A stretch of 64,000 bases of DNA. It comes from Ochrobactrum sp. BTU1 (GTDB lineage Bacteria; Pseudomonadota; Alphaproteobacteria; Rhizobiales; Rhizobiaceae). A model generated the notes under the pieces. It was not told where the DNA came from. It did no database searches and was given only the letters and a program-made list of their open reading frames with translations. The position numbers were made by a program, and so were the translations under genes. Below are positions 53,457-61,584 of this stretch, piece after piece. The DNA is taken from positions 1,815,001 to 1,879,000 of the forward strand of contig CP076354.1 in NCBI GenBank assembly GCA_018798825.1. Reading direction: 5' to 3'. Numbering within the stretch: position 1 is the stretch's first letter; each line of letters begins with the position of its first letter.

Positions 53457-54788
53457 CTATTCGAGCAGTGGCGACCATGCCGGATCGGAACCGAAGTTCG
53501 GAGTCTGGATCTGGCGCTCGTTACGACCGGTCAGATCAATCGTGAACAGCTTTGGTCCACCAGCACCCGCAGCTTTGCGGAAGAACATCAGGACGCGACC
53601 GTTTGGAGCCCAGGTCGGACCTTCATTGTGGAAGCCAGAAGTCAGCAGACGTTCACCTGTACCATCGGTCTTCATGACACCGATCGAGAACTGGCCCTGC
53701 GACTGCTTGGTGAAGGCGATCAGATCACCGCGTGGCGACCAGACAGGGGTCGAGTAGCTGCCATCACCCGCCGAGATACGGCGTGGATTGGAGCCATCAG
53801 CGCCCATGACATAAAGCTGCGGACGGCCACCACGGTCGGACGAGAAGACGATCTGCGAACCATCAGGCGAATAAGACGCACTCGTGTCGATTGCCTGACT
53901 GCTGGTGAGACGGGTTGTCGAGCGATTACGCAGGTCCATCGTGTAGACGTTCGCACTGCCATCGTCCTGCAGCAGGCTCATTACAACTTTCTGACCATCT
54001 GGCGAGAAGCGTGGCGCAATCGACATGCCGGGGAAGTTGCCGACAAGTTCGCGCTGACCGGTTTCAAGCTGCAGCAGATAAACGCGCGGCTGACCACCAG
54101 CAAACGACATATAGGTGACTTCCTGACGGTTCGGCGAGAAGCGTGGTGTCAGAGCAATGTCACGGCCATCGGAAAGATAGCGCACATTCGCGCCGTCCTG
54201 ATCCATGATCGCAAGACGCTTGACGCGCTTCTGTGCCGGACCCGATTCATCGACAAACACGATACGTGTATCGAAATAGCCCTTTTCACCGGTCAGGCGC
54301 TCATAAATCGCATCGGCGATGATGTGCGCAACACGACGCCAGTTATCCGGCGTGGTGAAAAACTGCTGGCCGATCATCTGCTGACCGCCAAACGTATCCC
54401 ACAGGCGGAACTCAGCCTTCAAACGGCCATCTGGCTGCTTGGTAATGCGGCCCGTCACCAGTGCCTGCGCGTTGATAACTTTCCAGTCTTCAAAACGCGG
54501 CGATGCATCGGGATTGGAAATCTTTTCGATGAACGCGCCTTTGTTGATTGGCGCAAAAAGGCCAGAGCGCTCAAGATCCGCAGCAATGACAGAAGTGATG
54601 TTCGGTCCAAGCTGATCTGCCGACAGGAAGTCGGTGATAGCAATTGGCAGTGGCTCGACCACACCCTTGTTGATGTTGATTTCCACCACCGCGCGAGCAG
54701 GCATGGTGGAAACAAGACTTGCAGCGATCACACAGGCGAAAGCCGACAAGGCTGCGCGGATCTTTGTTTTCATGATGCCTATTTTCAT
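53457..54788 (-). CDS. tolB: Tol-Pal system beta-propeller protein TolB
   Basis: 443 residues from ATG 54788; ATG 54773 is also in frame. Signal peptide ending MPARA (about residue 33). The N-terminal alpha/beta domain ([30 protein letters not shown]) is followed by a six-bladed propeller with repeated [38 protein letters not shown] and [11 protein letters not shown] units. The periplasmic TolB couples TolA and Pal. It lies 57 bp after tolA and ends the tolQRAB transcript at a strong terminator. Confidence 0.95.
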   Translation of the reverse strand: MKIGIMKTKIRAALSAFACVIAASLVSTMPARAVVEININKGVVEPLPIAITDFLSADQLGPNITSVIAADLERSGLFAPINKGAFIEKISNPDASPRFEDWKVINAQALVTGRITKQPDGRLKAEFRLWDTFGGQQMIGQQFFTTPDNWRRVAHIIADAIYERLTGEKGYFDTRIVFVDESGPAQKRVKRLAIMDQDGANVRYLSDGRDIALTPRFSPNRQEVTYMSFAGGQPRVYLLQLETGQRELVGNFPGMSIAPRFSPDGQKVVMSLLQDDGSANVYTMDLRNRSTTRLTSSQAIDTSASYSPDGSQIVFSSDRGGRPQLYVMGADGSNPRRISAGDGSYSTPVWSPRGDLIAFTKQSQGQFSIGVMKTDGTGERLLTSGFHNEGPTWAPNGRVLMFFRKAAGAGGPKLFTIDLTGRNERQIQTPNFGSDPAWSPLLE

Positions 54789-54845
54789 ATCTTCTGGGAC
54801 CTCTTTTGTCCTTGGCATTCAACTTGTTTGCGACCGGAAATCCGA

Positions 54846-55916
54846 TCAGAACATTTCGCTCGGGTCGAAGTTGACGATCACTTCCGACCATGAATCATAT
54901 TTGTCTGCTGGCAGATTGTATGGTGCGCAACGCGCCACAGCGCGCTTGGCGCTTTCAGCTGCCGCACGGCCCACACCGTCACCACCGCCACCAGATGTTA
55001 CCTCAGGAGAACCCTGGATAGAGCCGTCCTGATTAAGACGCATCTTCACCGTCACGACCAGACCTGGAGCGTCTGCCACACCGGCAGGCACATTCCAGCA
55101 CTTGGAAATCGCACCACGAAGGGCATCCATTTCATTCTGGCTCAGCTTCGAGCCACCTGTATTCTTCTTGCCGCCCAACGATGCCTGATCGGTGGAACGC
55201 TTTGCGCCGCCGCCCGATGCCTTCTGCTTGTTGAGGAGTGCTGCCACTTCATCAGCAATGGCGTCATTCTTCGACTGCGAGGTCTGCGAGGCGGACTGCG
55301 TAGGCTTCTTTTCTTCCGTCGGCTTGCGATCAGGCGTCTTTGCCGTCTGCGCCTGCGGAGGTTTAGGCTTTGCCTGTGGTGCCGGAACATTATCCGGCAA
55401 TTTTGGAGCCGTCTGATCAGGTGCTTCCGCCTGCTTCTCGATTGCTTCCGCAACCGGATCCGGCTTCACTTCCTGCTTTTCTTCAGGCTTGGTCTGAACT
55501 TCGGTCGCCGGCACCGGTGTCGGCTGTTCCTGCGGCTTGGGTTCAGGTTTTGGATCTGGCTTCGGTTCCGGCTTTTTCACCGGCTCCGGCTGTGCTTTTG
55601 GTTCCTCAGCCGCTTCAATGGGTTTCGCCTTGTTATCAGGCTTTGGAGGCGTCTGAAGATCGACGTCGTTGTCGCCGACGTTTTGAGCATCGGGAACGAC
55701 ATTCGGCTTTTTCGTCGGAACAGGTGCCGACTTTTCCTTCATCGGCGCAGTCTTATCGCCCTGCTGGATCTGGGTAATCGATTCGATCGGCACGATGTCG
55801 ACCGGAAACGACTCCGAATCCTGCACGTCGAAAGCCTTCGGCGAGGAGAAGGAGAAAAGCCCCAACGCGATAACGACGGTATGGAGGGCTACAGAAGATG
55901 TCAGGCCAGCCTTCAT
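54846..55916 (-). CDS. tolA: Tol-Pal energy-transducing protein TolA
   Basis: 356 residues. One N-terminal membrane helix (LTSSVALHTVVIALGLFSF) with the SxxxH-type motif that contacts TolQR. A long Pro/Lys/Glu-rich periplasmic arm (about 60-230) follows, then a C-terminal domain (LSQNEMDALRGAISKCWNVPAGVADAPGLVVTVKMRLNQDGSIQG) with paired cysteines (KCWN and RCAPY). The arm is Pro-rich rather than the Ala/Lys helix of enterics. It lies 7 bp after tolR. Confidence 0.92.
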   Translation of the reverse strand: MKAGLTSSVALHTVVIALGLFSFSSPKAFDVQDSESFPVDIVPIESITQIQQGDKTAPMKEKSAPVPTKKPNVVPDAQNVGDNDVDLQTPPKPDNKAKPIEAAEEPKAQPEPVKKPEPKPDPKPEPKPQEQPTPVPATEVQTKPEEKQEVKPDPVAEAIEKQAEAPDQTAPKLPDNVPAPQAKPKPPQAQTAKTPDRKPTEEKKPTQSASQTSQSKNDAIADEVAALLNKQKASGGGAKRSTDQASLGGKKNTGGSKLSQNEMDALRGAISKCWNVPAGVADAPGLVVTVKMRLNQDGSIQGSPEVTSGGGGDGVGRAAAESAKRAVARCAPYNLPADKYDSWSEVIVNFDPSEMF

Positions 55917-55923
55917 GATGGCG

Positions 55924-56376
55924 TCAGCTATCCTGCTCCTGGAGTGTCACAAGGCCGATATTCTTGAAACCGGCGGCGGAAATGCGAGCCATGACCTTCA
56001 TGACGGTGCCGTAATCGGCAGCCTTGTCACCGCGCACGAAAATGCGCTCTTCGTAACCGGTCTTGGCAATCGCCTGAAGTTTGGCAACAACTTCATCGAG
56101 CGGAATTTCAGTTTCCTGCAGATAGATCTTGCCGTCATTGCTGACCGATACAGTGATCGGCTGCGTGTCGGCATTCATGGCTTTCGCCTGCGTATCCGGC
56201 AGATCGATAGGCACGCCAACAGTCAGAAGCGGAGCAGAGACCATGAAGATGATAAGCAGCACCAGCATCACGTCCACGAATGGCGTAACGTTGATTTCGC
56301 TCATCAATGCCTTCTTGCGACCACGCCTGCGGCGTCCGCCCGATTGCATTCCCTGATTTCCAACTGACATGCCCAT
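55924..56376 (-). CDS. tolR: Tol-Pal ion-channel protein TolR
   Basis: 150 residues. A basic Arg-rich N-terminus ([10 protein letters not shown]) precedes the membrane helix with the functional Asp ([24 protein letters not shown]). The periplasmic domain follows ([42 protein letters not shown]). Partner of TolQ in the proton channel that drives TolA. Here tolR is separated from tolQ by 106 bp carrying a family A repeat, whereas tolR-tolA is tightly spaced. Confidence 0.93.
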   Translation of the reverse strand: MGMSVGNQGMQSGGRRRRGRKKALMSEINVTPFVDVMLVLLIIFMVSAPLLTVGVPIDLPDTQAKAMNADTQPITVSVSNDGKIYLQETEIPLDEVVAKLQAIAKTGYEERIFVRGDKAADYGTVMKVMARISAAGFKNIGLVTLQEQDS

Positions 56377-56436
56377 TTCAATATTCCCGAAGGCTCGATT
56401 TAGCTTTGATGCCGGAACGCTCTATTTTGTTTTCAC

Positions 56437-56482
56437 GCTTGTCGTTATCGGAAAACCGGTTCCCACTTTTCCGCGACATGCT
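56437..56482. repeat. palindromic repeat, family A, inside the tol operon
   Basis: Arms GCTTGTCG (56437-56444) and CGACATGC (56474-56481) with a core GGAAAACCGG/TTCCCACTTTTCC. It sits between the tolQ stop and the tolR start and begins at the base after the tolQ stop codon. Confidence 0.85.
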
Positions 56483-57193
56483 TTAGCTGCGCGGCGTCAG
56501 CTTCTCATCAATTTGGCGCGACAGTATGGCAGAGAACTCATCCGCAAAGCCTTCGAGCCTGCCATTGACCTTACCCGCGTCACTCGACAGCTTGTTGTAG
56601 GCAATAACCGCAGGGATAGCGGCCAGAAGACCGATAGCAGTAGCAAGCAGCGCTTCCGCGATACCCGGCGCCACGACGGCGAGATTGGTGTTTTTGGATG
56701 CCGCAATTGCCTGGAAGGAGGTCATAATACCGACAACCGTACCGAAAAGACCGATAAAAGGTGCCGCTGAACCAATCGTTGCAAGGAAGCCGAGCCGCGA
56801 TTCCAGCTTTTCGCTTTCACGCGCCAGCGCCACATCCATCGCCTTGTCGATACGCATCTGAAGTGCAATCGGAGACCGCGCACCCTTCTCAAATGACTTT
56901 TTCCACTCACGCATGGCAGCCATGAAGATGGAGGCCATGCCCGTTGTGCGACGATCATTGAGATTGCGGTAGAGCTCTTCCAGCGACTGACCGGACCAGA
57001 AAGCCTGCTCGAAGCGATCAATTGCGCGGCGTGCGCGACCGTAAGCGACAATCTTGTCTACGATGATCGCCCAGGTCCAAACCGATGCAACGATCAGACC
57101 AAGCATAACAAGCTTAACGACCCAGCCTGCCTGCATGAACAGGCCCCAGAGGGTAATATCGGCGGCAGGGGCCGCAAGCGCAACATTTTCCAT
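56483..57193 (-). CDS. tolQ: Tol-Pal ion-channel protein TolQ
   Basis: 236 residues with three membrane helices: near residue 20-42 (WVVKLVMLGLIVASVWTWAIIV), and two in the C-terminal half (GSAAPFIGLFGTVVGIMTSFQ and [24 protein letters not shown]), the MotA/TolQ/ExbB channel signature. The DRRTTGMASIFMAAMREW cytoplasmic loop is typical of TolQ. It lacks the long N-terminal extension seen in the ExbB copy at 22.7 kb. First gene of tolQRAB; its TAA stop abuts a palindromic repeat. Confidence 0.94.
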   Translation of the reverse strand: MENVALAAPAADITLWGLFMQAGWVVKLVMLGLIVASVWTWAIIVDKIVAYGRARRAIDRFEQAFWSGQSLEELYRNLNDRRTTGMASIFMAAMREWKKSFEKGARSPIALQMRIDKAMDVALARESEKLESRLGFLATIGSAAPFIGLFGTVVGIMTSFQAIAASKNTNLAVVAPGIAEALLATAIGLLAAIPAVIAYNKLSSDAGKVNGRLEGFADEFSAILSRQIDEKLTPRS

Positions 57194-57637
57194 CGATCTA
57201 CCGTCCTCGAATCCAAACGCCCGGCGTCATAACCGGGCGGCATCGCAAATTCTTCTAGAAACGTCCGTTTCCGAACGCCCCAACCTGCGCAGCTTTATCT
57301 AACGAGCTTTTTGCACACCCTGACGGATATGCTGACGCTCTGCGCCACAACCGCCATATCGGATTTCAACTTTAAATCCTCACAGCGCTTGTTACGGTTA
57401 ATTTTGGTGAAAGGAAGGCGCTGCACTTCAACCCAGCCTCTCAACCGATTCCGTCAGCATGATTAATGGAATATTATGGTTAAGGATGCGTTATCATTTA
57501 AAGAGAAGCGCCATGTACCCGTTAATTATTGCGGGCGTTTCTGAAACTATTAGAACGCCTTGCACCCTCCTGGGCACACAAAGGTCGCTCTAACACTCTA
57601 TCTTTACAGCATAATCTTACCTTAAACTGATCCAAGT
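57194..57637. other. intergenic region between tolQ and ybgC
   Basis: 444 bp. The ybgC side carries the family D repeat 57551-57655. The rest is AT-richer and must hold the tolQ promoter; no convincing -35/-10 pair or other feature was found. Confidence 0.5.
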
Positions 57638-57655
57638 TTAAGGAGTTACGCTGTA
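57551..57655. repeat. 105 bp palindromic repeat, family D, overlapping the end of ybgC
   Basis: Inverted copy: TAGAACGCC, GGGCACACAAAGGTCGCTCTAA, then the long hairpin TTTACAGCATAATCTTACC/GGAGTTACGCTGTA with CTTAAACTGATCCAAGTTTAA. Its last 18 bp are translated as the end of ybgC. Confidence 0.88.
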
Positions 57656-58096
57656 GTCAGCTTTCGTGAAAGCTTCACGCCATTCATCGGGAATACGGCG
57701 GGGATGACCTTCCTTGGTGATCATCACCGCCTCGACCTTGGCTTCTGACAGCAATCGTCCATCACAGGTGATCTTCTGCGCCATAATGACCCGTGCCCCA
57801 CGAATTTCGCTGACACGGGTTTCGATCAGGATGAGGTCGTCCATCTTTGCAGGCGATTTATAGTCGATCTCCATGCGGCGAACGACCCAGACCATTTCCT
57901 CACCAAGCGAACCTTCAGCAAGCTCGATATGGTGAACATCCTGAAGACGCAGGAAATCGGTGCGACCGCGCTCGTAAAATTCGAGATAGCGACCGTGATA
58001 AACGAAGCCCGAGAAATCCGTATCGGCATAATAGATGCGGGCATAGAGATGATGGGTCCCGTCTTTCAGTTCGCCCGCAACCTGCGCATGATCCAT
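57638..58096 (-). CDS. ybgC: acyl-CoA thioesterase YbgC (Tol-Pal associated)
   Basis: 152 residues, single hot-dog fold (4-hydroxybenzoyl-CoA thioesterase family). The catalytic signature RIYYADTDFSGFVYHGRYLEFYERGRTDFLR includes the conserved Asp in YADTDFSG. YbgC acts on acyl-CoA or acyl-ACP near the envelope and sits upstream of tolQ in most proteobacteria. It is 2 bp after ruvB. The last five residues (YSVTP) and the stop come from a family D repeat, so the native C-terminus has been replaced. Confidence 0.9.
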   Translation of the reverse strand: MDHAQVAGELKDGTHHLYARIYYADTDFSGFVYHGRYLEFYERGRTDFLRLQDVHHIELAEGSLGEEMVWVVRRMEIDYKSPAKMDDLILIETRVSEIRGARVIMAQKITCDGRLLSEAKVEAVMITKEGHPRRIPDEWREAFTKADYSVTP

Positions 58097-58098
58097 AA

Positions 58099-59142
58099 CT
58101 ATTCGTCTTCCATGAAAAGGCCGAACTGCGACTGTTGTGTCACCTCAGCAGGCGCGGCCAGTCCCATATGTTGCCAGGCAAGTGCCGTCAAAACACGTCC
58201 TCGTGGGGTACGCTGCAAAAAGCCTTGCTGGATCATATAGGGCTCGATGATGTCTTCGATTGCGTCTCGCGGTTCAGACAATCCCGCTGCAATTGTTTCG
58301 ATACCGACCGGACCACCGCCAAAATTGCGTGCGATCATTTCGAGATAACGCCGGTCAAGCTGATCAAACCCGCGATTATCAACCTCAAGCCGCGAAAGCG
58401 CTTCATCGGCGATCTTGCGATCGATCACATCGGCACCTGCGACCAGCGCGAAATCGCGCACCCGGCGCAACAAACGGCCTGCAATACGTGGTGTGCCGCG
58501 AGAACGACGCGCGACTTCCAGCGCACCATCTGGCGAAATGCCCATCTGCATGATGCGCGCGCCACGGCGCACGATATATTCAAGCTCTTCGACCGTATAG
58601 AAATTGAGCCTGACCGGAATACCGAAGCGATCCCGCAATGGCGTGGTCAGCAGCCCAAGACGGGTGGTCGCTGCAACCAGCGTAAATTTCGCAAGATCAA
58701 TCTTCACCGAACGCGCCGCCGGACCTTCACCAATGATGAGATCGAGCTGAAAATCTTCCATCGCCGGATAGAGAATTTCTTCGACAGCCGGGCTCAAACG
58801 GTGAATTTCATCGATGAACAGAACATCGCGATCTTCGAGATTGGTCAGAAGTGCTGCGAGATCACCAGCCTTGGCGATCACCGGACCAGAGGTCGAGCGG
58901 AAATTAACGCCAAGTTCTTTGGCCATGATCTGCGCAAGCGTGGTTTTTCCCAGTCCCGGAGGCCCGACAAACAGCACATGGTCCAGTGCTTCGCCACGTA
59001 CTTTGGCGGCTTCAATAAAGACTTTTAGATTAGCGCGCGCAGCCGCCTGCCCCACAAAATCATTAAGCGTTTGCGGGCGTAGGGTGCTATCGGCGTCTTC
59101 AGCGCTGATATCAGCATCAATAAGAGGGTTGCGGTCGCTCAT
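58099..59142 (-). CDS. ruvB: Holliday junction branch migration helicase RuvB
   Basis: 347 residues. AAA+ motor that drives branch migration with RuvA. Walker [11 protein letters not shown], Walker [17 protein letters not shown], sensor region [19 protein letters not shown] and the C-terminal winged helix ([21 protein letters not shown]) are present. It is 40 bp after ruvA and 2 bp before ybgC, giving the ruvC-ruvA-ruvB-ybgC order common in alphaproteobacteria. Confidence 0.96.
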   Translation of the reverse strand: MSDRNPLIDADISAEDADSTLRPQTLNDFVGQAAARANLKVFIEAAKVRGEALDHVLFVGPPGLGKTTLAQIMAKELGVNFRSTSGPVIAKAGDLAALLTNLEDRDVLFIDEIHRLSPAVEEILYPAMEDFQLDLIIGEGPAARSVKIDLAKFTLVAATTRLGLLTTPLRDRFGIPVRLNFYTVEELEYIVRRGARIMQMGISPDGALEVARRSRGTPRIAGRLLRRVRDFALVAGADVIDRKIADEALSRLEVDNRGFDQLDRRYLEMIARNFGGGPVGIETIAAGLSEPRDAIEDIIEPYMIQQGFLQRTPRGRVLTALAWQHMGLAAPAEVTQQSQFGLFMEDE

Positions 59143-59182
59143 GCCAGTCCTCTCGCATGAACATTAACCTGAGACAAGTATC

Positions 59183-59800
59183 TCACCGCGACAGCTCCTT
59201 CAAACCAAGGCGAATGAGCTTGGCCGAATCTGCATCTTCTCCGGCTTCTCTAAGTGCTGCGGCCACCGCATTGGCCGCCTGATCGCGTGAATAGCCCAGA
59301 TTGGATAGCGCTGAAACCGCATCGCTCACTGGTGCAGAAGCCGCACCCGCGCCGATTTCCTGCTTAAGCCCGATCGTGCCGCTGGCTTCTCCCGCAAAGG
59401 CCGGTGCCTTGTTCTTCAACTCGGTAACTATACGTTCGGCCACCTTCTTGCCAACGCCCGGTGCACGCGACACCATATTGATATCACGCAAAGCAATCGC
59501 ATTGGCGAGTTCCGGCACCGTCAATGTACCCAGAACGGCAAGTGCCACCTTGGCACCAACGCCCTGCACATTCTGCAACAGGCGGAACCATTCGCGCTCA
59601 AGCTGCGATGCGAAACCATAAAGGCGGATCATGTCCTCGCGCACATAGGTCTCGATAAACAGAACAGCCGCTTCACCTGCCCCGCCCAGATTACCAAGTG
59701 TACGGGCCGAACAAAAAGCAACATAGCCAACGCCATGCACGTCGATGACAGCATGATCCTCAGCGATTTCATCGATCACGCCCTTGAGCTTGCCGATCAT
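59183..59800 (-). CDS. ruvA: Holliday junction DNA-binding protein RuvA
   Basis: 205 residues. N-terminal OB fold ([29 protein letters not shown], then [19 protein letters not shown]), two helix-hairpin-helix motifs ([34 protein letters not shown]) and a C-terminal UBA-like domain ([23 protein letters not shown]) that contacts RuvB. Ribosome site AGGATAGG. A family A repeat separates it from ruvC. Confidence 0.95.
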   Translation of the reverse strand: MIGKLKGVIDEIAEDHAVIDVHGVGYVAFCSARTLGNLGGAGEAAVLFIETYVREDMIRLYGFASQLEREWFRLLQNVQGVGAKVALAVLGTLTVPELANAIALRDINMVSRAPGVGKKVAERIVTELKNKAPAFAGEASGTIGLKQEIGAGAASAPVSDAVSALSNLGYSRDQAANAVAAALREAGEDADSAKLIRLGLKELSR

Positions 59801-59820
59801 TTGATACCTATCCTGCTAAA

Positions 59821-59866
59821 AGCACATCCCGAAAAATATGTAACGGTTTTCGGAACAAGATGCGCG
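59821..59866. repeat. palindromic repeat, family A, between ruvC and ruvA
   Basis: Arms GCACATC and GATGCGC around CCCGAAAAAT/GGTTTTCGG. The element ends on the base next to the ruvC stop codon (59867-59869) and lies 20 bp before the ruvA start. Confidence 0.85.
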
Positions 59867-60385
59867 TTAACTTAGAAGCGCCTGCAATCTGCGTGCGCTG
59901 ACAATGCTCTGACGGTGATGTGCATGGCAAATGGCAATGGCGAGCGCATCGGCAGCATCGCTCGTATCGAACGTTGCGCGCGGCATCAGAACCTTCACCA
60001 TCATATGAATTTGCTGCTTTTCACCATGGCCGACACCAATGACCGCCTTCTTGACGGCGTTGGGCGCATATTCTGCAACAGGAAGCCCCGCCTGAGCAGG
60101 CGCCAGAAGTGCAATACCGCGCGCCTGACCGAGCTTGAGCGTAGCAGTTGCATCCTTGTTGACGAATGTATGTTCGACGGCGGCTTCATGCGGCATGAAG
60201 TCATGCAGAACTTTTGCGAGCCCCTCATGCAACTGGCAAAGCCGTGAAGCGAGATCCATCTCGGCATTCGACGTCACCGTGCCGGAGCCGATAAAATGCA
60301 GGGAATTTCCAAGCGATTCGACGATGCCCCAGCCGGTACGGCGGAGCCCCGGATCAATACCAATGATGCGAATCGTTTCTTTCAT
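59867..60385 (-). CDS. ruvC: crossover junction endodeoxyribonuclease RuvC
   Basis: 172 residues. Resolves Holliday junctions. RNase H-like fold with catalytic acids in [15 protein letters not shown] (Asp12), [23 protein letters not shown] (Glu) and the C-terminal [15 protein letters not shown] (paired Asp). A 9 bp inverted repeat in the leader abuts the ATG and encloses its ribosome site, so initiation may be structure-controlled. First gene of ruvCAB-ybgC. Confidence 0.95.
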   Translation of the reverse strand: MKETIRIIGIDPGLRRTGWGIVESLGNSLHFIGSGTVTSNAEMDLASRLCQLHEGLAKVLHDFMPHEAAVEHTFVNKDATATLKLGQARGIALLAPAQAGLPVAEYAPNAVKKAVIGVGHGEKQQIHMMVKVLMPRATFDTSDAADALAIAICHAHHRQSIVSARRLQALLS

Positions 60386-60416
60386 AAGTGAACCCTATCC
60401 TCAGACAGGTTCACTT
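60386..60416. promoter_or_regulatory. inverted repeat enclosing the ruvC ribosome site
   Basis: AAGTGAACC (60386-60394) and GGTTCACTT (60408-60416), with the ribosome site GAGGATAGG at the loop. A third GTTCAC lies farther upstream. It could be an operator or an RNA hairpin. It does not match the alphaproteobacterial LexA box GTTC-N7-GTTC. Confidence 0.45.
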
Positions 60417-60477
60417 GACAGCATAAATGTGAACAAAAGAGAAACATGCGCGCCGGGAAGCGCACATCAAAAAAATA

Positions 60478-61005
60478 TCAGGAAGCGCCGAAAGCCGTCT
60501 TGAGCAGCACAATCTGATCCGACACCGGATTGCCGCGTGGTGTGGTCTGCAGCGAAACGACTTCGCCATAGACATTGCGATCCATGCGGCGCACGCGTGC
60601 CTGAAGTCGGATCGAACGCTCGATAAGTTCAACGAAGGCGAAAGGAAGTTCATTCCAGCCTGCCGCTACATCGCCTGCCGATGGCGTATCAAGACGAACC
60701 TTGGCCTTTTCGGATTCAACCTGCTGGCGGGACATTTCGCCATTGCGGGCAGCGCGCTGTAGCAGAAGCCATGAAGCAACCTGCATTAGGCGGGTGGTCA
60801 GGCGCATCGATTCGGCAGCATAAAGGGTTGCGGCAACTCGCGAGAGAGTGCGCGCTTCTTCACGGCCTTCTCCATCGAGGTAGCTGGCCGCTTCCTCAAC
60901 CATATCCATGCCTTCACTGTAAATCGGCTTAAACGAATCCGAGAAAACCATGCGCTCAGCGAGGCTGATCATATTGCCCGGCATCTGTCCCTGTTCGCTA
61001 ATCAC
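60478..61005 (-). CDS. rcdA: RcdA family protein (DUF1465), regulator of CtrA degradation
   Basis: 175 residues from GTG 61005 with AAGGTGG upstream; ATG 60984 is also in frame. The all-helical DUF1465 pattern is visible: SLAERMVFSDSFKPIYSEGMDMVEEAASYLDGEGREEARTL, then AESMRLTTRLMQVASWLLLQRA. In Caulobacter RcdA is an adaptor for ClpXP-driven destruction of CtrA and other cell-cycle substrates. It is upstream of ruvC (92 bp gap) and may share its transcript. Confidence 0.85.
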   Translation of the reverse strand: MISEQGQMPGNMISLAERMVFSDSFKPIYSEGMDMVEEAASYLDGEGREEARTLSRVAATLYAAESMRLTTRLMQVASWLLLQRAARNGEMSRQQVESEKAKVRLDTPSAGDVAAGWNELPFAFVELIERSIRLQARVRRMDRNVYGEVVSLQTTPRGNPVSDQIVLLKTAFGAS

Positions 61006-61361
61006 TGCTCTGCCACCTTACATGAACGCATCAGCGTCCATTTTGTTGCTCGCACACCGTCAAATGCGTGCGAATGAATTTCTTGAACCGCTGTTCGATC
61101 ATGGGGAGAGCGAAGACGGAACAGCCGCTTTTAATGAGTCCACGACAAACTGCACCTTCATGCACTGTCGCGCAAGAATATGTTTAATGAAGAGTTAATA
61201 TTTTTGGGAGGATTTTCAATGATGGTAAACGACTAAAGCCAGTCGCGGAAAGACCGGAGCTGGCTTTCCGATAACGATATGCGCGAAAACAAAGAGATAA
61301 GCGTGCAGCGGGCGCAATCAAACGCGTGACGCTCTGAAAACTCTGCCCGCAAGAAGAGCAT

Positions 61362-61510
61362 AAAAAAAGAGCCGCAAAGGCGGCTCTCAGGAGTTTAACA
61401 GGGAGGCGTCAAACAGAGTGGCTAAACCACTCGGTAAGAATCCAGCCGAACTGGATGTAAACCATTTAACGCCGTTAAGATTAATGAAGCGTTAATTTTG
61501 GGCTCAAGCT
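61362..61510 (-). ncRNA. possible small RNA ending at an orphan terminator
   Basis: A minus-strand intrinsic terminator AGAGCCG/CGGCTCT followed by TTTTTTTA (61387-61362) lies 160-180 bp beyond the opgC terminator with no open frame between. Just upstream are C-rich stretches (CCTCCC, CTCCTGAG) able to pair with ribosome sites. The 5' end is unknown; the alternative is a second, back-up terminator for opgC. Confidence 0.3.
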
Positions 61511-61545
61511 GTGGAAGTTTCCGCGCCCTGTCAGCAAGCCCAAAT

Positions 61546-61571
61546 AAAAAAGCCGCCCGAAGGCGGCTTTT
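61546..61571 (-). terminator. Rho-independent terminator of opgC
   Basis: Stem AAAAGCCGCC/GGCGGCTTTT (61548-61570) with loop CGAA. On the minus strand it is followed by TTATTTGG. Confidence 0.85.
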
Positions 61572-61584
61572 AAAAATCACTCGA

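Larger units (their letters stand above)
61006..61584. other. 579 bp intergenic region between opgC and rcdA
   Basis: Contains two minus-strand terminators about 170 bp apart (61546-61571, belonging to opgC, and 61368-61387), plus an imperfect hairpin AAAGCCAG/CTGGCTTT (61235-61268). No supportable protein gene. The second terminator has no known gene to terminate and suggests a short transcript. Confidence 0.5.

Noticed and set aside
3106..59866. Repeated palindromes as a dispersed CRISPR
   Set aside because: Copies are scattered, not arrayed with regular spacers, and no cas gene is present.
60386..60437. LexA box at ruvC
   Set aside because: Alphaproteobacterial LexA needs GTTC-N7-GTTC; the GTTCAC elements here do not have that spacing.
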